Assembly (NCBI RefSeq): GCF_002355375.1
Contig: NZ_AP017312.1
Span: forward strand, 3,847,001 to 3,911,000
Length of the DNA stretch: 64,000 nucleotides
Reading direction: 5' to 3'
From: Aneurinibacillus soli
GTDB lineage: Bacteria > Bacillota > Bacilli > Aneurinibacillales > Aneurinibacillaceae
In this document: positions 1-7,517 of the stretch, in pieces
Layout: each line of letters begins with the position of its first letter
Position numbering within the stretch: position 1 is the stretch's first letter
The notes under the pieces: generated by a model
The model's input: only the letters and a program-made list of their open reading frames with translations
Databases searched by the model: none
Told to the model about the DNA's origin: nothing
Made by a program: the position numbers and the translations under genes

Positions 1-294
1 ATAAAGACTAAGGCCACTATTAATGAATTTGATCAAAATAACGACATTGATTTTTTACAGAAGCAGGCAAGCCAAATCATTGAGAAAGAAGTGCAACATA
101 CCTATCAAAAAGCATTGGAATTACATGCGGATGTGTATCAATTATCCGAGACATTATACAAGCGAGAAATCAAAACGTGGAAACAAATCGAAAAAAATGG
201 AGCCATTCCATTATCTAACGACTCTATTACTGTGCATGCTGAAGTGTTCATCACCGACTCCGGTAAACAACTTCCACTACAAACGATCGAGTAA
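1..294 (+). CDS. Ger(x)C family spore germination protein, C-terminal part (partial)
   Basis: The reading frame is open from the first base and stops at TAA 292-294, so only about 97 C-terminal residues are present. The pattern (ADVYQLSE, then a Trp-containing basic stretch WKQIEKNG, then ITVHAEVFI near the end) is that of the C-terminal domain of GerAC/GerBC/GerKC-like lipoproteins. These are the C subunits of membrane nutrient germinant receptors in spores. The rest of the receptor operon would lie left of the window. A terminator follows at 339-368. The family call rests on this tail only; a GTG at 91 could be mistaken for a start but lies inside the domain. Confidence 0.72.
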   Translation: MKTKATINEFDQNNDIDFLQKQASQIIEKEVQHTYQKALELHADVYQLSETLYKREIKTWKQIEKNGAIPLSNDSITVHAEVFITDSGKQLPLQTIE

Positions 295-338
295 TAGGAC
301 ATCCAGGACGACAAAATTTAAAGTTGAGTAAAATGATA

Positions 339-368
339 AGCCCCTGAAAACAGTATGTTCCAGGGGCT
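339..368. terminator. Bidirectional terminator hairpin
   Basis: AGCCCCTG and CAGGGGCT form a perfect 8-bp stem around a 14-nt loop, between the converging ger tail and the leftward gene 425-721. The U-tract is poor on both sides. Confidence 0.6.
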
Positions 369-424
369 TACTTATGTCATTACGCTATGCTCATCGCACC
401 ACCAGACACAAACCGGAATACTCC

Positions 425-721
425 TCAGGATGAAACACGCTTGCGCACGGCAAAAGCTAGAGCTTCATTATCAAACGCCAGCAATACATTCAACAGCGTG
501 CCGGTTTCAATTTCACCCGCTTCTTCTTTAGGTACCGTTAACTCCAGCATACCGACAAGCTCGGGTGGAACTCCCTGATCGGGGTACGCTTCTCTGTATA
601 ATTCCATTGGATCAAGCTCATGGTTTACACACCACTGCGCAAAAATAAGCACCATCGCGTTTGTATCACGGCGATAACTATCTGCAAGCTGTCCTTCCAG
701 ACCCTTTTGTTTATCTTCCAT
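425..721 (-). CDS. Conserved hypothetical acidic protein, 98 aa
   Basis: I do not recognise this protein. It is soluble, acidic and mainly helical (LADSYRRDTNAMVLIFAQW, then HELDPMELYREAYPD), with no signal peptide or membrane segment. The ATG at 721 is preferred over the TTG three bases upstream because a GGGGGG ribosome site sits six bases before the ATG. It is a monocistronic-looking gene between a terminator and a divergent 53-codon gene. Confidence 0.6.
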   Translation of the reverse strand: MEDKQKGLEGQLADSYRRDTNAMVLIFAQWCVNHELDPMELYREAYPDQGVPPELVGMLELTVPKEEAGEIETGTLLNVLLAFDNEALAFAVRKRVSS

Positions 722-876
722 CAAAATCCCCCCTTACTCTTTACTGTCCGCCAAGTCATTTGCGAATAAGACGAACGCTTCCTGCCCATTATAAACAAGA
801 ATGCATCTACTGTCACAATACCACTTTCCGGAAAATGTGATATAATGTAGGAGTAACGTGAAGGGAGGACGACCGC

Positions 877-1038
877 ATGAATCTGTATGTATGCCTCTCC
901 TGCTTTCAAGTAAAGCGGGGAGATCCCCACCGTGTCGACCTGAATGTATGTGAAAATTGCGCCCAGCTCTCTGAAAACGTTGCCATTGAACCCAAAAGTA
1001 CAAATGATGATTCATATCCATCGGTAAGGGGCTGCTAA
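877..1038 (+). CDS. Small protein with two CxxC pairs (53 aa), zinc-ribbon-like
   Basis: ATG 877 follows GGGAGG (864-869) by 7 bases and is read to TAA 1036-1038. The product has CLSC near the N-terminus (Cys6 and Cys9) and CENC about 16 residues later (Cys26 and Cys29). This is the ligand spacing of a small zinc ribbon. The C-terminal half is polar and ends in Cys. No neighbour shares its direction closely enough to form an operon (98 bases to pssA). The function is unknown. Coding is supported by the ribosome site and by the CxxC pairs, not by recognised homology. Confidence 0.6.
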   Translation: MNLYVCLSCFQVKRGDPHRVDLNVCENCAQLSENVAIEPKSTNDDSYPSVRGC

Positions 1039-1136
1039 AGCAGTCCCATTATACTGTCGGTCTATGATTTTTTGACTGTCCATGCCTTCACTGTGGTAAA
1101 ATGCTAACTAAACAAAAACATATAACGAGGTGAAGC

Positions 1137-1625
1137 ATGAGCTATTTTCGTCGCTCAATCCCAAATAGTTTTACACTCGGCAACCTTGTATGCGGAATTT
1201 TTTCGCTGACATTTGCCATGAACGAATATTACCGCATGGCCGCTCTGTTGATTCTTCTGGCCGCTGTATGTGATCTGTTTGATGGAAAACTCGCCCGCAT
1301 GCTAAAAGTAGACAGTCCGATGGGAGTCGAGCTGGACTCACTCGCAGATATTGTCAGTTTCGGCGTTGCTCCAGCTATTTTGATGCACACAATGGAACAA
1401 CCTTCATTTCTTGTCACACTTGCGTTTATCGCCTTTCCAATCGCAGGTGCCTGGCGGCTTGGCCGGTTTAACATCCAGCCGACGATTGGCTACTATATGG
1501 GAATTCCGATCACCTTTGCCGGGTTGCTGGTGGCTTTTCTGGCCCTTTTCTCGTTTTCCAGCCCGCTTCTTACCCTTGTCCTGGCTATCTTGATGGTCAG
1601 CCCGATTCGTGTTCCCAAGCTATAA
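1137..1625 (+). CDS. pssA: CDP-diacylglycerol--serine O-phosphatidyltransferase
   Basis: This is a 162-aa integral membrane enzyme that makes phosphatidylserine from CDP-diacylglycerol and serine, the precursor of phosphatidylethanolamine. The CDP-alcohol phosphatidyltransferase signature D-G-x2-A-R-x8-G-x3-D-x3-D is complete (Asp49, Gly50, Ala53, Arg54, Gly63, Asp67, Asp71). About five hydrophobic segments surround it. The length is slightly under the 177 aa of Bacillus subtilis PssA and the C-terminus is short. GAGGTG lies upstream of ATG 1137. A strong terminator follows directly, so it looks monocistronic. Confidence 0.93.
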   Translation: MSYFRRSIPNSFTLGNLVCGIFSLTFAMNEYYRMAALLILLAAVCDLFDGKLARMLKVDSPMGVELDSLADIVSFGVAPAILMHTMEQPSFLVTLAFIAFPIAGAWRLGRFNIQPTIGYYMGIPITFAGLLVAFLALFSFSSPLLTLVLAILMVSPIRVPKL

Positions 1626-1630
1626 TCTAC

Positions 1631-1666
1631 ACAAAGAAAACCACCTTCAAAGGCGGTTTTCTTTGT
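1631..1666 (+). terminator. Rho-independent terminator of pssA
   Basis: ACAAAGAAAACC pairs with GGTTTTCTTTGT through a CC/GG core around TTCAAA, followed by TTTA. It starts six bases after the pssA stop codon. Confidence 0.85.
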
Positions 1667-1732
1667 TTTAGAGCCACTTACATAACGAGTATGATATGAT
1701 ACACGAAGACTATTCAGCGAAAGGATTGTAGT

Positions 1733-2419
1733 ATGAGAATCAATAAATTTATAAGCGAAACCGGGATTTGTTCGAGACGGGAAGCGGACAAATGGATCGA
1801 AGCGGGACGCGTTACCATCAATGGGGTGCGGGCTGAACTCGGAAGTATAGCGGAAGCGGGGGATGATGTTCGCGTGGACGGCAGACCGATCGGGACCAAA
1901 AAAACATCGGTCTATATCGCCCTGAACAAGCCAGTGGGCATTACATCCACAACCGAGAATAAAATTAAGGGCAATATCGTCGATTTTGTCAACCATCCAG
2001 AGCGTATCTTTCCCATTGGACGGCTCGATAAAGACTCCGAGGGGCTAATCCTGCTGACGAATGACGGTGATATCGTTAATAAAATTTTGCGTGCGGAGAA
2101 CAACCACGAGAAGGAATACATCGTGACTGTGAACAAGCCAATTACCCCTGCCTTTGTAAAAGGAATGTCAGAAGGCGTCCGCATTCTGGGTACCCGGACG
2201 AAACCGTGTCGTGTAACGCAGGTCAGCGATCGTGTCTTCCGCATTATCCTGACCCAGGGACTGAACCGTCAGATTCGGCGCATGTGTCAGGCGTTCGGCT
2301 ATAACGTCGTCAAGCTGCAGCGCATACGTATTATGAACATTCAACTTGGCAGCCTGAAAATCGGACAGTGGCGTAACCTGACAACCCGTGAACTTACGCA
2401 ATTAAACGAGCAACTCTAG
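1733..2419 (+). CDS. rluF: 23S rRNA pseudouridine synthase, RluF type
   Basis: The 228-aa protein has an N-terminal S4 RNA-binding domain (about residues 1-50, [19 protein letters not shown]) and an RsuA/RluB/RluF catalytic domain. The catalytic aspartate is Asp99 in [19 protein letters not shown] near residue 190 and the segment HEKEYIVTV match RluF (E. coli RluF modifies U2604) better than RluB. NIVDFVNH, typical of RluF, is also present. The gene is single, between two terminators, so the role is rRNA modification in the cytoplasm. The choice of RluF over another RsuA-family member is from memory of the sequence. Confidence 0.85.
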   Translation: MRINKFISETGICSRREADKWIEAGRVTINGVRAELGSIAEAGDDVRVDGRPIGTKKTSVYIALNKPVGITSTTENKIKGNIVDFVNHPERIFPIGRLDKDSEGLILLTNDGDIVNKILRAENNHEKEYIVTVNKPITPAFVKGMSEGVRILGTRTKPCRVTQVSDRVFRIILTQGLNRQIRRMCQAFGYNVVKLQRIRIMNIQLGSLKIGQWRNLTTRELTQLNEQL

Positions 2420-2432
2420 GCTCATATAACAA

Positions 2433-2474
2433 AACAGCCCTGTAGCATCGCGTTTTGCATGCCACAGGGCTGTT
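2433..2474. terminator. Bidirectional terminator between rluF and a DUF1450 gene
   Basis: AACAGCCCTGT pairs perfectly with ACAGGGCTGTT, with U-rich sequence on the + side (TTATTTAT) and an A-rich left flank that serves the opposite strand. It lies five bases from the stop of the leftward gene. Confidence 0.8.
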
Positions 2475-2479
2475 ATTTA

Positions 2480-2710
2480 TTATCCGCACTTCTTAATAAG
2501 CTTGCCAACCTTTTTGACCACCTTCTTCGTAGATTTCGCGGTGACAACCTCATCTTTCCCGACGATGACAAATTGTTTTTTCCGGCCAAGCTTGCACATC
2601 GATTGGCAACCCATGCAAACTTTTGCATCCGGTGCAAGTCTCGCAAGTTTTTTCCTCAACTTCTTCACATCATCTGTACATTTCGGACAAATTCGCAGCT
2701 TCATTGTCAT
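2480..2710 (-). CDS. DUF1450 (YuzB-like) cysteine-containing small protein
   Basis: The 76-aa protein has CPKC near the N-terminus and CMGCQSMC about 24 residues later, then a KKQFVIVGKDEVVTAKS segment. This Cys-pair plus 'hydrophobic, G, V.A' layout matches the DUF1450/YuzB family of small, probably metal- or redox-linked proteins of unknown role. The C-terminus is very lysine-rich, which is unusual. The start may be ATG 2710 or ATG 2704. A promoter whose -35 lies in a perfect Fur box sits just upstream (2750-2787), so iron-responsive repression is likely. Confidence 0.7.
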   Translation of the reverse strand: MTMKLRICPKCTDDVKKLRKKLARLAPDAKVCMGCQSMCKLGRKKQFVIVGKDEVVTAKSTKKVVKKVGKLIKKCG

Positions 2711-2749
2711 CCCGCTCCATCCTTTCGAAGAATTGTGGTGAATACCTAT

Positions 2750-2787
2750 AGTGTATCACAAAAACAAAGCGTTGATAATAATTATCA
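2750..2787 (-). promoter_or_regulatory. Promoter overlapped by a perfect 7-1-7 Fur box
   Basis: Bases 2773-2787 read TGATAAT-A-ATTATCA, a perfect inverted repeat equal to the Bacillus Fur consensus (PerR and Zur boxes differ at positions 2-3). On the minus strand, TTATCA (2773-2778) is followed after exactly 17 bases by TACACT (2750-2755). This gives a sigma-A-like promoter for the DUF1450 gene with its -35 inside the box. It could also repress the divergent gene at 2887, for which I see no equally good promoter. Confidence 0.72.
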
Positions 2788-2886
2788 TTTCACAGAAAAA
2801 TATTTTGTATTGAAACCTTTTTGGCCTATATGCCGTCAAAAAGAATGGGATCCCAAACTACATTACTGCAAGGATGTGCCACAATC

Positions 2887-3930
2887 ATGAAACCAACAGC
2901 ATTATGGAAAGCAGCCTTATTCACGACGCTTTTTGCCACTACAACAACCTCAGCCTATGCGATGTATATACCCGATCAAGAAAAGAACATTACGAACGGT
3001 TACACCCAAGCACCTACCGTTATGCCAGCAGACTATTCGGCAAACGGACTTACACACCGTCTTGTTATAAACGGAACAGGCTATGCACCTGATCAAACAT
3101 CCATCTATACGAGCCACAATCAAATTATGGTTCCCGTACGCACAATTGCGGATGCGCTTGGATTTACACTAAACTGGCATAAAGAAAACAATACTCTTGA
3201 GCTTGTGAAAGGAAACCAGTGGTTCCAGATCAAAATTGGTGCGGATAATTACAACATTGCCAAAATGCCCGTTAAGTTAGGTGTCGCACCAGAACTTACG
3301 AACAGCAAGACATACGTCCCTCTTGCATTCTTCCGTGATGTAATCAAAGTAAATGTACAGGTTGATGAAACCGGAACGATTTCAATCTCTGACAAAGCGG
3401 AAGAAATGATGAGGCACGGTGTAATTACAAGCATCGACAAATCTCAAATTGGGATAAATGGATTCACGAACGGTTTGAAACTGAATATTACAGATTCCAC
3501 CATTATTTCAACAACTGATGGTCGGAAACTTTCATTCAAAGATCTAAAACTCGGAATGGATGTAGATGTTCGCCCGGAGAAATGGGCTACCTTAAGCATC
3601 CCACCAATGACGAACGCGGTACAGATTACGGTCAAAGATGCTAATATGAATGAAATGCTCGGCACAACAGGAGAAATCACAGATGTACAGGATATACAAA
3701 ACGGCATGAAGCAAATCACCGTAAAAGGAACGAAGCTATCCGAGCAAGCGCAAGATACAATCATGCTGGTCGTATCTAACAAAACAAACATCATCGGTAC
3801 AAAAGACAATCAGCCTGTTTCGATACAGGAGCTAAAAGCTGGCCAAAAGCTTCATGCATTCTACGGTCCGATCATGACGAGAAGCCTACCACCAATTGGC
3901 CAGGCTGAAAAACTGGTAATTGAAAACTAA
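2887..3930 (+). CDS. Secreted copper-amine-oxidase N-terminal domain protein
   Basis: The 347-aa product begins with a Sec signal peptide (MKPTALWKAALFTTLF, cleavage probably after AYA near residue 25). A copper amine oxidase N-terminal-like fold follows at about residues 60-165 (VPVRTIADALGFTLNWHKEN, then TYVPLAFFRD). This domain is common in Paenibacillaceae surface proteins, usually without oxidase activity. The remainder (about 175-347) has two beta-rich segments with repeated 'ITSIDKSQI...' and 'ITDVQDIQN...' patterns and contains no recognised catalytic site. ATG 2887 is chosen because AAGGA lies 12 bases upstream and the signal peptide starts there. A strong terminator follows. Confidence 0.8.
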   Translation: MKPTALWKAALFTTLFATTTTSAYAMYIPDQEKNITNGYTQAPTVMPADYSANGLTHRLVINGTGYAPDQTSIYTSHNQIMVPVRTIADALGFTLNWHKENNTLELVKGNQWFQIKIGADNYNIAKMPVKLGVAPELTNSKTYVPLAFFRDVIKVNVQVDETGTISISDKAEEMMRHGVITSIDKSQIGINGFTNGLKLNITDSTIISTTDGRKLSFKDLKLGMDVDVRPEKWATLSIPPMTNAVQITVKDANMNEMLGTTGEITDVQDIQNGMKQITVKGTKLSEQAQDTIMLVVSNKTNIIGTKDNQPVSIQELKAGQKLHAFYGPIMTRSLPPIGQAEKLVIEN

Positions 3931-3957
3931 ATAAACGTACATTTATACTTGCAATTT

Positions 3958-3994
3958 AAAGAAGGCTCAACACTCCAGATGTTGAGCCTTCTTT
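3958..3994 (+). terminator. Rho-independent terminator
   Basis: A perfect 15-bp stem (AAAGAAGGCTCAACA with TGTTGAGCCTTCTTT) with a 7-nt loop, running into a T-rich tail after the copper-amine-oxidase-domain gene. Confidence 0.9.
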
Positions 3995-4121
3995 AATAAT
4001 CTTTAAGCCTATCAAAATTCAGTATTTACTACATTCATCAAAAAAAATTTGTAAACAGTATTATTTTTATATCTTGGAATTCATAATTATTTAAAAAAAC
4101 TAAATATAGAAAGGAGACGAA

Positions 4122-4487
4122 ATGTACAAAATATTAGTCGTGGATGATGCGCTTTTCATTCGGTCCATTGTAAAAGGATATTTAACCGAAAATAACTTCG
4201 AGGTCGTAGCCGAAGCTCAAAATGGAAAAGAAGCGTTAGCAAAATATATAGAAACTTGTCCGGATATTGTAACAATGGATATTACGATGCCTGAAATGGA
4301 TGGCATCGAAACGATCAAACAAATCAAAAAGCATGATAGCAAGGCGAAAATTGTAATTTGTTCCGCAATGGGCCAGGAGCATATGGTAATTAAGGCCCTA
4401 AAAGCGGGAGCAGTCGATTTTGTTGTGAAGCCTTTGGATAAAGAAAGAGTTCTTGCTGCCATTAATAAAGCACTCACCAATGATTAG
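4122..4487 (+). CDS. cheY: Chemotaxis response regulator CheY
   Basis: This is a single-domain receiver of 121 aa. The acidic pocket is Asp8-Asp9, the phosphorylated residue is Asp53 in TMDITMPEMDG, the switch Ser is Ser81 in CSAMGQ, and Lys103 lies in VVKPL. TMDITMPEMDGI and CSAMGQ are characteristic of Bacillus CheY, which when phosphorylated binds FliM/FliN at the flagellar motor switch. AAAGGAG lies seven bases before ATG. It is not in a fla/che operon here, so another solitary CheY-like role cannot be excluded. A terminator follows. Confidence 0.82.
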   Translation: MYKILVVDDALFIRSIVKGYLTENNFEVVAEAQNGKEALAKYIETCPDIVTMDITMPEMDGIETIKQIKKHDSKAKIVICSAMGQEHMVIKALKAGAVDFVVKPLDKERVLAAINKALTND

Positions 4488-4546
4488 TATAAACAGAAAA
4501 TCTCCTTTTCACTTTGGCTACTACGGCCCGTATATACTTCTGATAC

Positions 4547-4585
4547 CTCCCTCTTTGGATCTCAATCCAGAGGGGGTTATTTTTA
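4547..4585 (+). terminator. Terminator downstream of cheY
   Basis: CCTCCCTCTTTGGAT and ATCCAGAGGGGG pair around CTCA, followed by TTATTTTT. Confidence 0.75.
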
Positions 4586-4683
4586 GTACGATGTATTTTC
4601 AGGAATTTTTCATTGAGGAATGGTATAGTCTATTTTACAACACACCGATGGGATATAAGTGAAATAAGGAGGAACTAGAAGCA

Positions 4684-5220
4684 ATGTCGCAATCGAAGCA
4701 ACCTATCATACAAAATCGCAAAGAAAGAACGCGCGTTTTCTGGACACTCGGTATTACCCTTATCTTTCTAGTATTAGGAGTCTGGTATACGTTTCATTCT
4801 TTTTCAGGCTCTTTTCATACACGACCTTTCACACACTTTTTTAAGGAATTTGGATCGTATGCCCGAATCGGATTTTTCGTCGTATTAGCTCATTTTGTCC
4901 TTATGTTTATTCTTCGGAAACGATATGTAGATGGCGTTGGGCAAATCAAACAACTTGTTATTTCGCTTTCACGAATTGCCCGTCAACTGCATGTTCCCTT
5001 AGCGATTATAGCTACGGGGATCGTGCTGATTCACGCGATTGGAGCTCTGTTATACGGATTTACATTCGACTTTACAAACAGTACAGGTTTACTCTCTCTT
5101 TTACTCCTTCTTCCGTTAGCTATCTCTGGAATTTTTCGATATAAAAAAATGGATCGAAAATGGCATTGGGGGCTCGGATTAGGCTTTGCTGTACTTTTCA
5201 TGGCACATTCATTTTTATAA
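4684..5220 (+). CDS. Five-helix membrane protein, candidate di-heme b-type cytochrome
   Basis: The 178-aa product has hydrophobic segments near residues 17-38, 60-78, 101-124, 133-151 and 161-178. Two of them carry histidines exactly 14 residues apart: His103/His117 and His161/His175. H-x13-H in two helices is the bis-histidine heme pattern of cytochrome b and of ferric reductase/NOX-type proteins, so a small transmembrane electron carrier or ferric-reductase-like subunit is plausible. No FAD/NAD(P)H domain is present. Family membership was not recognised directly, and the heme proposal rests on the spacing. AAGGAGG lies upstream of ATG, and a terminator follows. Confidence 0.6.
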   Translation: MSQSKQPIIQNRKERTRVFWTLGITLIFLVLGVWYTFHSFSGSFHTRPFTHFFKEFGSYARIGFFVVLAHFVLMFILRKRYVDGVGQIKQLVISLSRIARQLHVPLAIIATGIVLIHAIGALLYGFTFDFTNSTGLLSLLLLLPLAISGIFRYKKMDRKWHWGLGLGFAVLFMAHSFL

Positions 5221-5238
5221 TCAACTGTTCGAACTGGT

Positions 5239-5280
5239 TACAGCAAAAAAGCCCCCTGTATAGGCGGCTTTTTTGCTGTA
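5239..5280. terminator. Bidirectional terminator
   Basis: TACAGCAAAAAAGCC pairs with GGCTTTTTTGCTGTA between converging genes, with poly-A/poly-T on each arm. Confidence 0.85.
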
Positions 5281-5288
5281 TTTATAAC

Positions 5289-5639
5289 CTACTCTCCTGA
5301 AAGTGACTCTTGTCCTACTTTTAAAACACCCGCCTGATTTACGATATCATGCAGCCTTTTTCTCGCTTCTTCAATGTCCATCTCAAGTTGGATAAGAAGA
5401 TTCAATACACTATCCATGTTGGCTTGCTTTTTGAGCATAGAGAAAACAACTGGCCTCTCATGCTTAAGAACAGTCATGACTTCTACTGTTGCAAGCACTC
5501 CGTTAGACGTTTTGCTTCGTAAAAATAACTTTAGAAAATTCCTGAAAATAACTAAGTGTTCCGACTTATCCGGGTACTTCTCTAGCAATAGAAAAAATTC
5601 TCCTACCGCTCTTCCAAGACCCCATCCCTCACTTCTCAT
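5289..5639 (-). CDS. Hypothetical helical protein, 116 aa
   Basis: I do not recognise this protein. It is predicted all-helical and soluble, with heptad-like leucines (EFFLLLEKYPDKSEHLVIF, and a C-terminal amphipathic IQLEMDIEEARKRLHDI). ATG 5639 is chosen over an in-frame ATG ten codons upstream because AGGGGGAG sits seven bases before it. It has no operon partner. Confidence 0.55.
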   Translation of the reverse strand: MRSEGWGLGRAVGEFFLLLEKYPDKSEHLVIFRNFLKLFLRSKTSNGVLATVEVMTVLKHERPVVFSMLKKQANMDSVLNLLIQLEMDIEEARKRLHDIVNQAGVLKVGQESLSGE

Positions 5640-5965
5640 AACTTTCTCCCCCTGGTGACTGGTAGGCATAACTAAAAGTAGAAGCCCTTTTAGCTTTGCA
5701 TCATTACCTTTCTAGCCAGTTTCCCTTTTTCAATAGGAATATATTAGCACAAAATACAAAGTGGAAATAGGTGTAATATCATGCAAACATTGCATTACAT
5801 AATTTCAGTCAGCTTTTATCGGCTCTTTTTATGATCTCTTTCACTTTTTGCTTGTGTGTTCTATTGTGTTGGACTTTTAATTCTCAGGAAGCGAGATCAC
5901 ACCTCTTTCTCGCTTCTACTTTTTTATTACAAGTAAGGAATTTTAGAATCGAAAACCTTCATTTC
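5640..5965. other. Intergenic stretch, nothing definite
   Basis: AT-rich DNA between two leftward genes. It should contain the promoter of 5289-5639. A GCGGGG/CCCCGC hairpin at about 5975-5994 overlaps the end of comFB and could terminate it weakly. Short open frames here lack ribosome sites. Confidence 0.4.
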
Positions 5966-6250
5966 TTAGGAACCCCGCGGTATATTATGCGGGGAGGGAT
6001 GTTTAGCTACTAATGTGGTGGCACGTGTAATTTCGCACAAAATGTTTGTAAGGGATTGTTTGTTGAAGAATTCTGCCTTGATGAAGGCAAGTCCTAACTC
6101 TTTGGATGCGTATCGCGGCGGGAGAGAGTTGAGCGTTAAGGCATATACATCTCTTTTACAAATGTCGCACTTACAGGGCATCTCTATATGGCCCCATTGC
6201 TCCTCTAATGTTTGTAAGACGAGCTCTTCCATTACATTCACTACTTTCAT
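5966..6250 (-). CDS. comFB: Late competence development protein ComFB family
   Basis: The 94-aa protein carries the ComFB signature CKCDICKRDVYALTLNSLPP followed by RYASKELG. In Bacillus subtilis comFB lies between comFA and comFC, but its role is unknown and it is dispensable for transformation. ComFB-domain proteins elsewhere bind cyclic dinucleotides. Here it stands alone, away from comFA/comFC. GGGGGAG precedes ATG 6250 by seven bases. The cysteines (CKCDIC) could bind zinc. Confidence 0.82.
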   Translation of the reverse strand: MKVVNVMEELVLQTLEEQWGHIEMPCKCDICKRDVYALTLNSLPPRYASKELGLAFIKAEFFNKQSLTNILCEITRATTLVAKHPSPHNIPRGS

Positions 6251-6415
6251 GGTAGTCTCCCCCTCTTTTCCTTAGCCACACAAGCCTTTACAACAAGCCT
6301 TTACTATGATCTATTTCATAATTATTATTTTATTGTATATATTATACAGCGAAATATGCAGTTATATAAGACTAGCTATGAGTGAATATTTATACTTTTT
6401 CGCAATTATTTTGAC

Positions 6416-6545
6416 CTAGTTATGATATCCAACCAACAGCATAAACTCAGAAATCGTGAAGCCAAGATTCGTCGCAATAAACGCGAAAATACCTGTAAGA
6501 AAAGGGATGATCTTCTGTAAATAGAATTCTATACGAATATAAAAT
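6416..6545 (-). pseudogene. Possible remnant of a membrane-protein C-terminus
   Basis: The minus strand reads, between stops, a roughly 42-residue hydrophobic peptide containing KIIPFLTGIFAFIATNLGFT and ending in GYHN. It has no start codon with a ribosome site and is cut by a stop upstream. It resembles the last helix of a larger membrane protein and is probably decayed. The rest of the 6251-6633 gap is AT-rich and would hold the promoter of the gene at 6634. Confidence 0.3.
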
Positions 6546-6633
6546 CACTAAGGAACCATACAATAAAATTATGGATTTTACACCTTCTGAGTATTCAGTT
6601 TGTTCTTTATCATTCAAAATGTAAGGAAGGATA

Positions 6634-7434
6634 ATGATGAAAAAGTTGTTCCACCACTTCTCTCATCCATTTATAAAACACAAAAAAACCAATCCTTTAT
6701 CGCAAGTGAAAAGCTTTCAAATTTATTATGGGCATGTAGATGCTCAAGCCCTAAATGTACTGAAAACTGTTGATCTGGTAATCATCGAACCAAGAAATAT
6801 CGACTTTCATTTCGTACAACAGATTCGTGCTTCGGGGACGTTGGTGTTTGGGTATCTGAGCATTATGGAGACTCCCACATGGAATCGTGATCGATTCGAT
6901 CTATTGGATGGTTCGGATTTTTTAATGATAGAAGGAGAGAAAATGCATTTTCCAGCGTGGAACTCCTATTTGATGGATCTACGTAAGATTCATTATCAAG
7001 GACTTCTGCTACAAGAAATGAAAACCCAAATCATTCAAAAGAATATGGATGGCATTTTCCTAGATACAATAGGCGATATAGAAGAATACATCCGGAAAGG
7101 TTCGATACAGCAAGAGATGAATCAGGCGTATCTTAACCTACTTGCCAAGATCGGTACTATTCACCCTCATTTATCCTTAATTCAAAATCGCGGATTTGCT
7201 TTGTTACAAGGAACGAAGCACTTTCTGGACGGCTTTCTTTGGGAGGATTGGCGTAGTGAGTTAGCTAATCAGGATGAATGGTTCAAAAAAAAGCTGCAGC
7301 TCATCAAGAAGTATCAAAAAAAAGGGCTGAAAATCTTCACGGTCTCTTCCATTCAAGAACACGTTCATACGCAAGCCGCAAAGGAAAGAAGTTTTGTTCA
7401 TCTGGTACGTCCTGACGGATACAATACGCTTTAG
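6634..7434 (+). CDS. GH114-like endo-alpha-1,4-polygalactosaminidase family protein
   Basis: The 266-aa product has the TIM-barrel signature of the GH114/TM1410 family: FQIYYGHVDA, VDLVIIEPRN, VFGYLSIMETPTWNRD and MDGIFLDTIGDIEEYI, where the acidic residues are the presumed catalytic ones. The hydrolase domain of Pel-locus protein PelA belongs to the same superfamily and cuts galactosamine polymers. There is no clear signal peptide; the N-terminus is basic and His/Lys-rich. It faces a Pel-like operon across a terminator, so trimming of that polymer is a reasonable inference. AAGGAAGG precedes the tandem ATG at 6634/6637. Confidence 0.78.
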   Translation: MMKKLFHHFSHPFIKHKKTNPLSQVKSFQIYYGHVDAQALNVLKTVDLVIIEPRNIDFHFVQQIRASGTLVFGYLSIMETPTWNRDRFDLLDGSDFLMIEGEKMHFPAWNSYLMDLRKIHYQGLLLQEMKTQIIQKNMDGIFLDTIGDIEEYIRKGSIQQEMNQAYLNLLAKIGTIHPHLSLIQNRGFALLQGTKHFLDGFLWEDWRSELANQDEWFKKKLQLIKKYQKKGLKIFTVSSIQEHVHTQAAKERSFVHLVRPDGYNTL

Positions 7435-7458
7435 CCATATTGATCCACTCAAAATTTT

Positions 7459-7490
7459 TAGGTCTCGTGCGTGTTACGCATCGAGACCTA
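7459..7490. terminator. Bidirectional terminator between the glycosidase and the EPS operon end
   Basis: TAGGTCTCG and CGAGACCTA form a long stem extended by TGCGT/ACGCA, with AT-rich flanks, at the point where the two transcripts converge. Confidence 0.7.
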
Positions 7491-7517
7491 ATGGATGAAT
7501 CGTTGTTAGATTGAGGG

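Noticed and set aside
5831-6013. 60-codon + strand frame
   Set aside because: No ribosome site, overlaps comFB, and the composition is that of AT-rich spacer.
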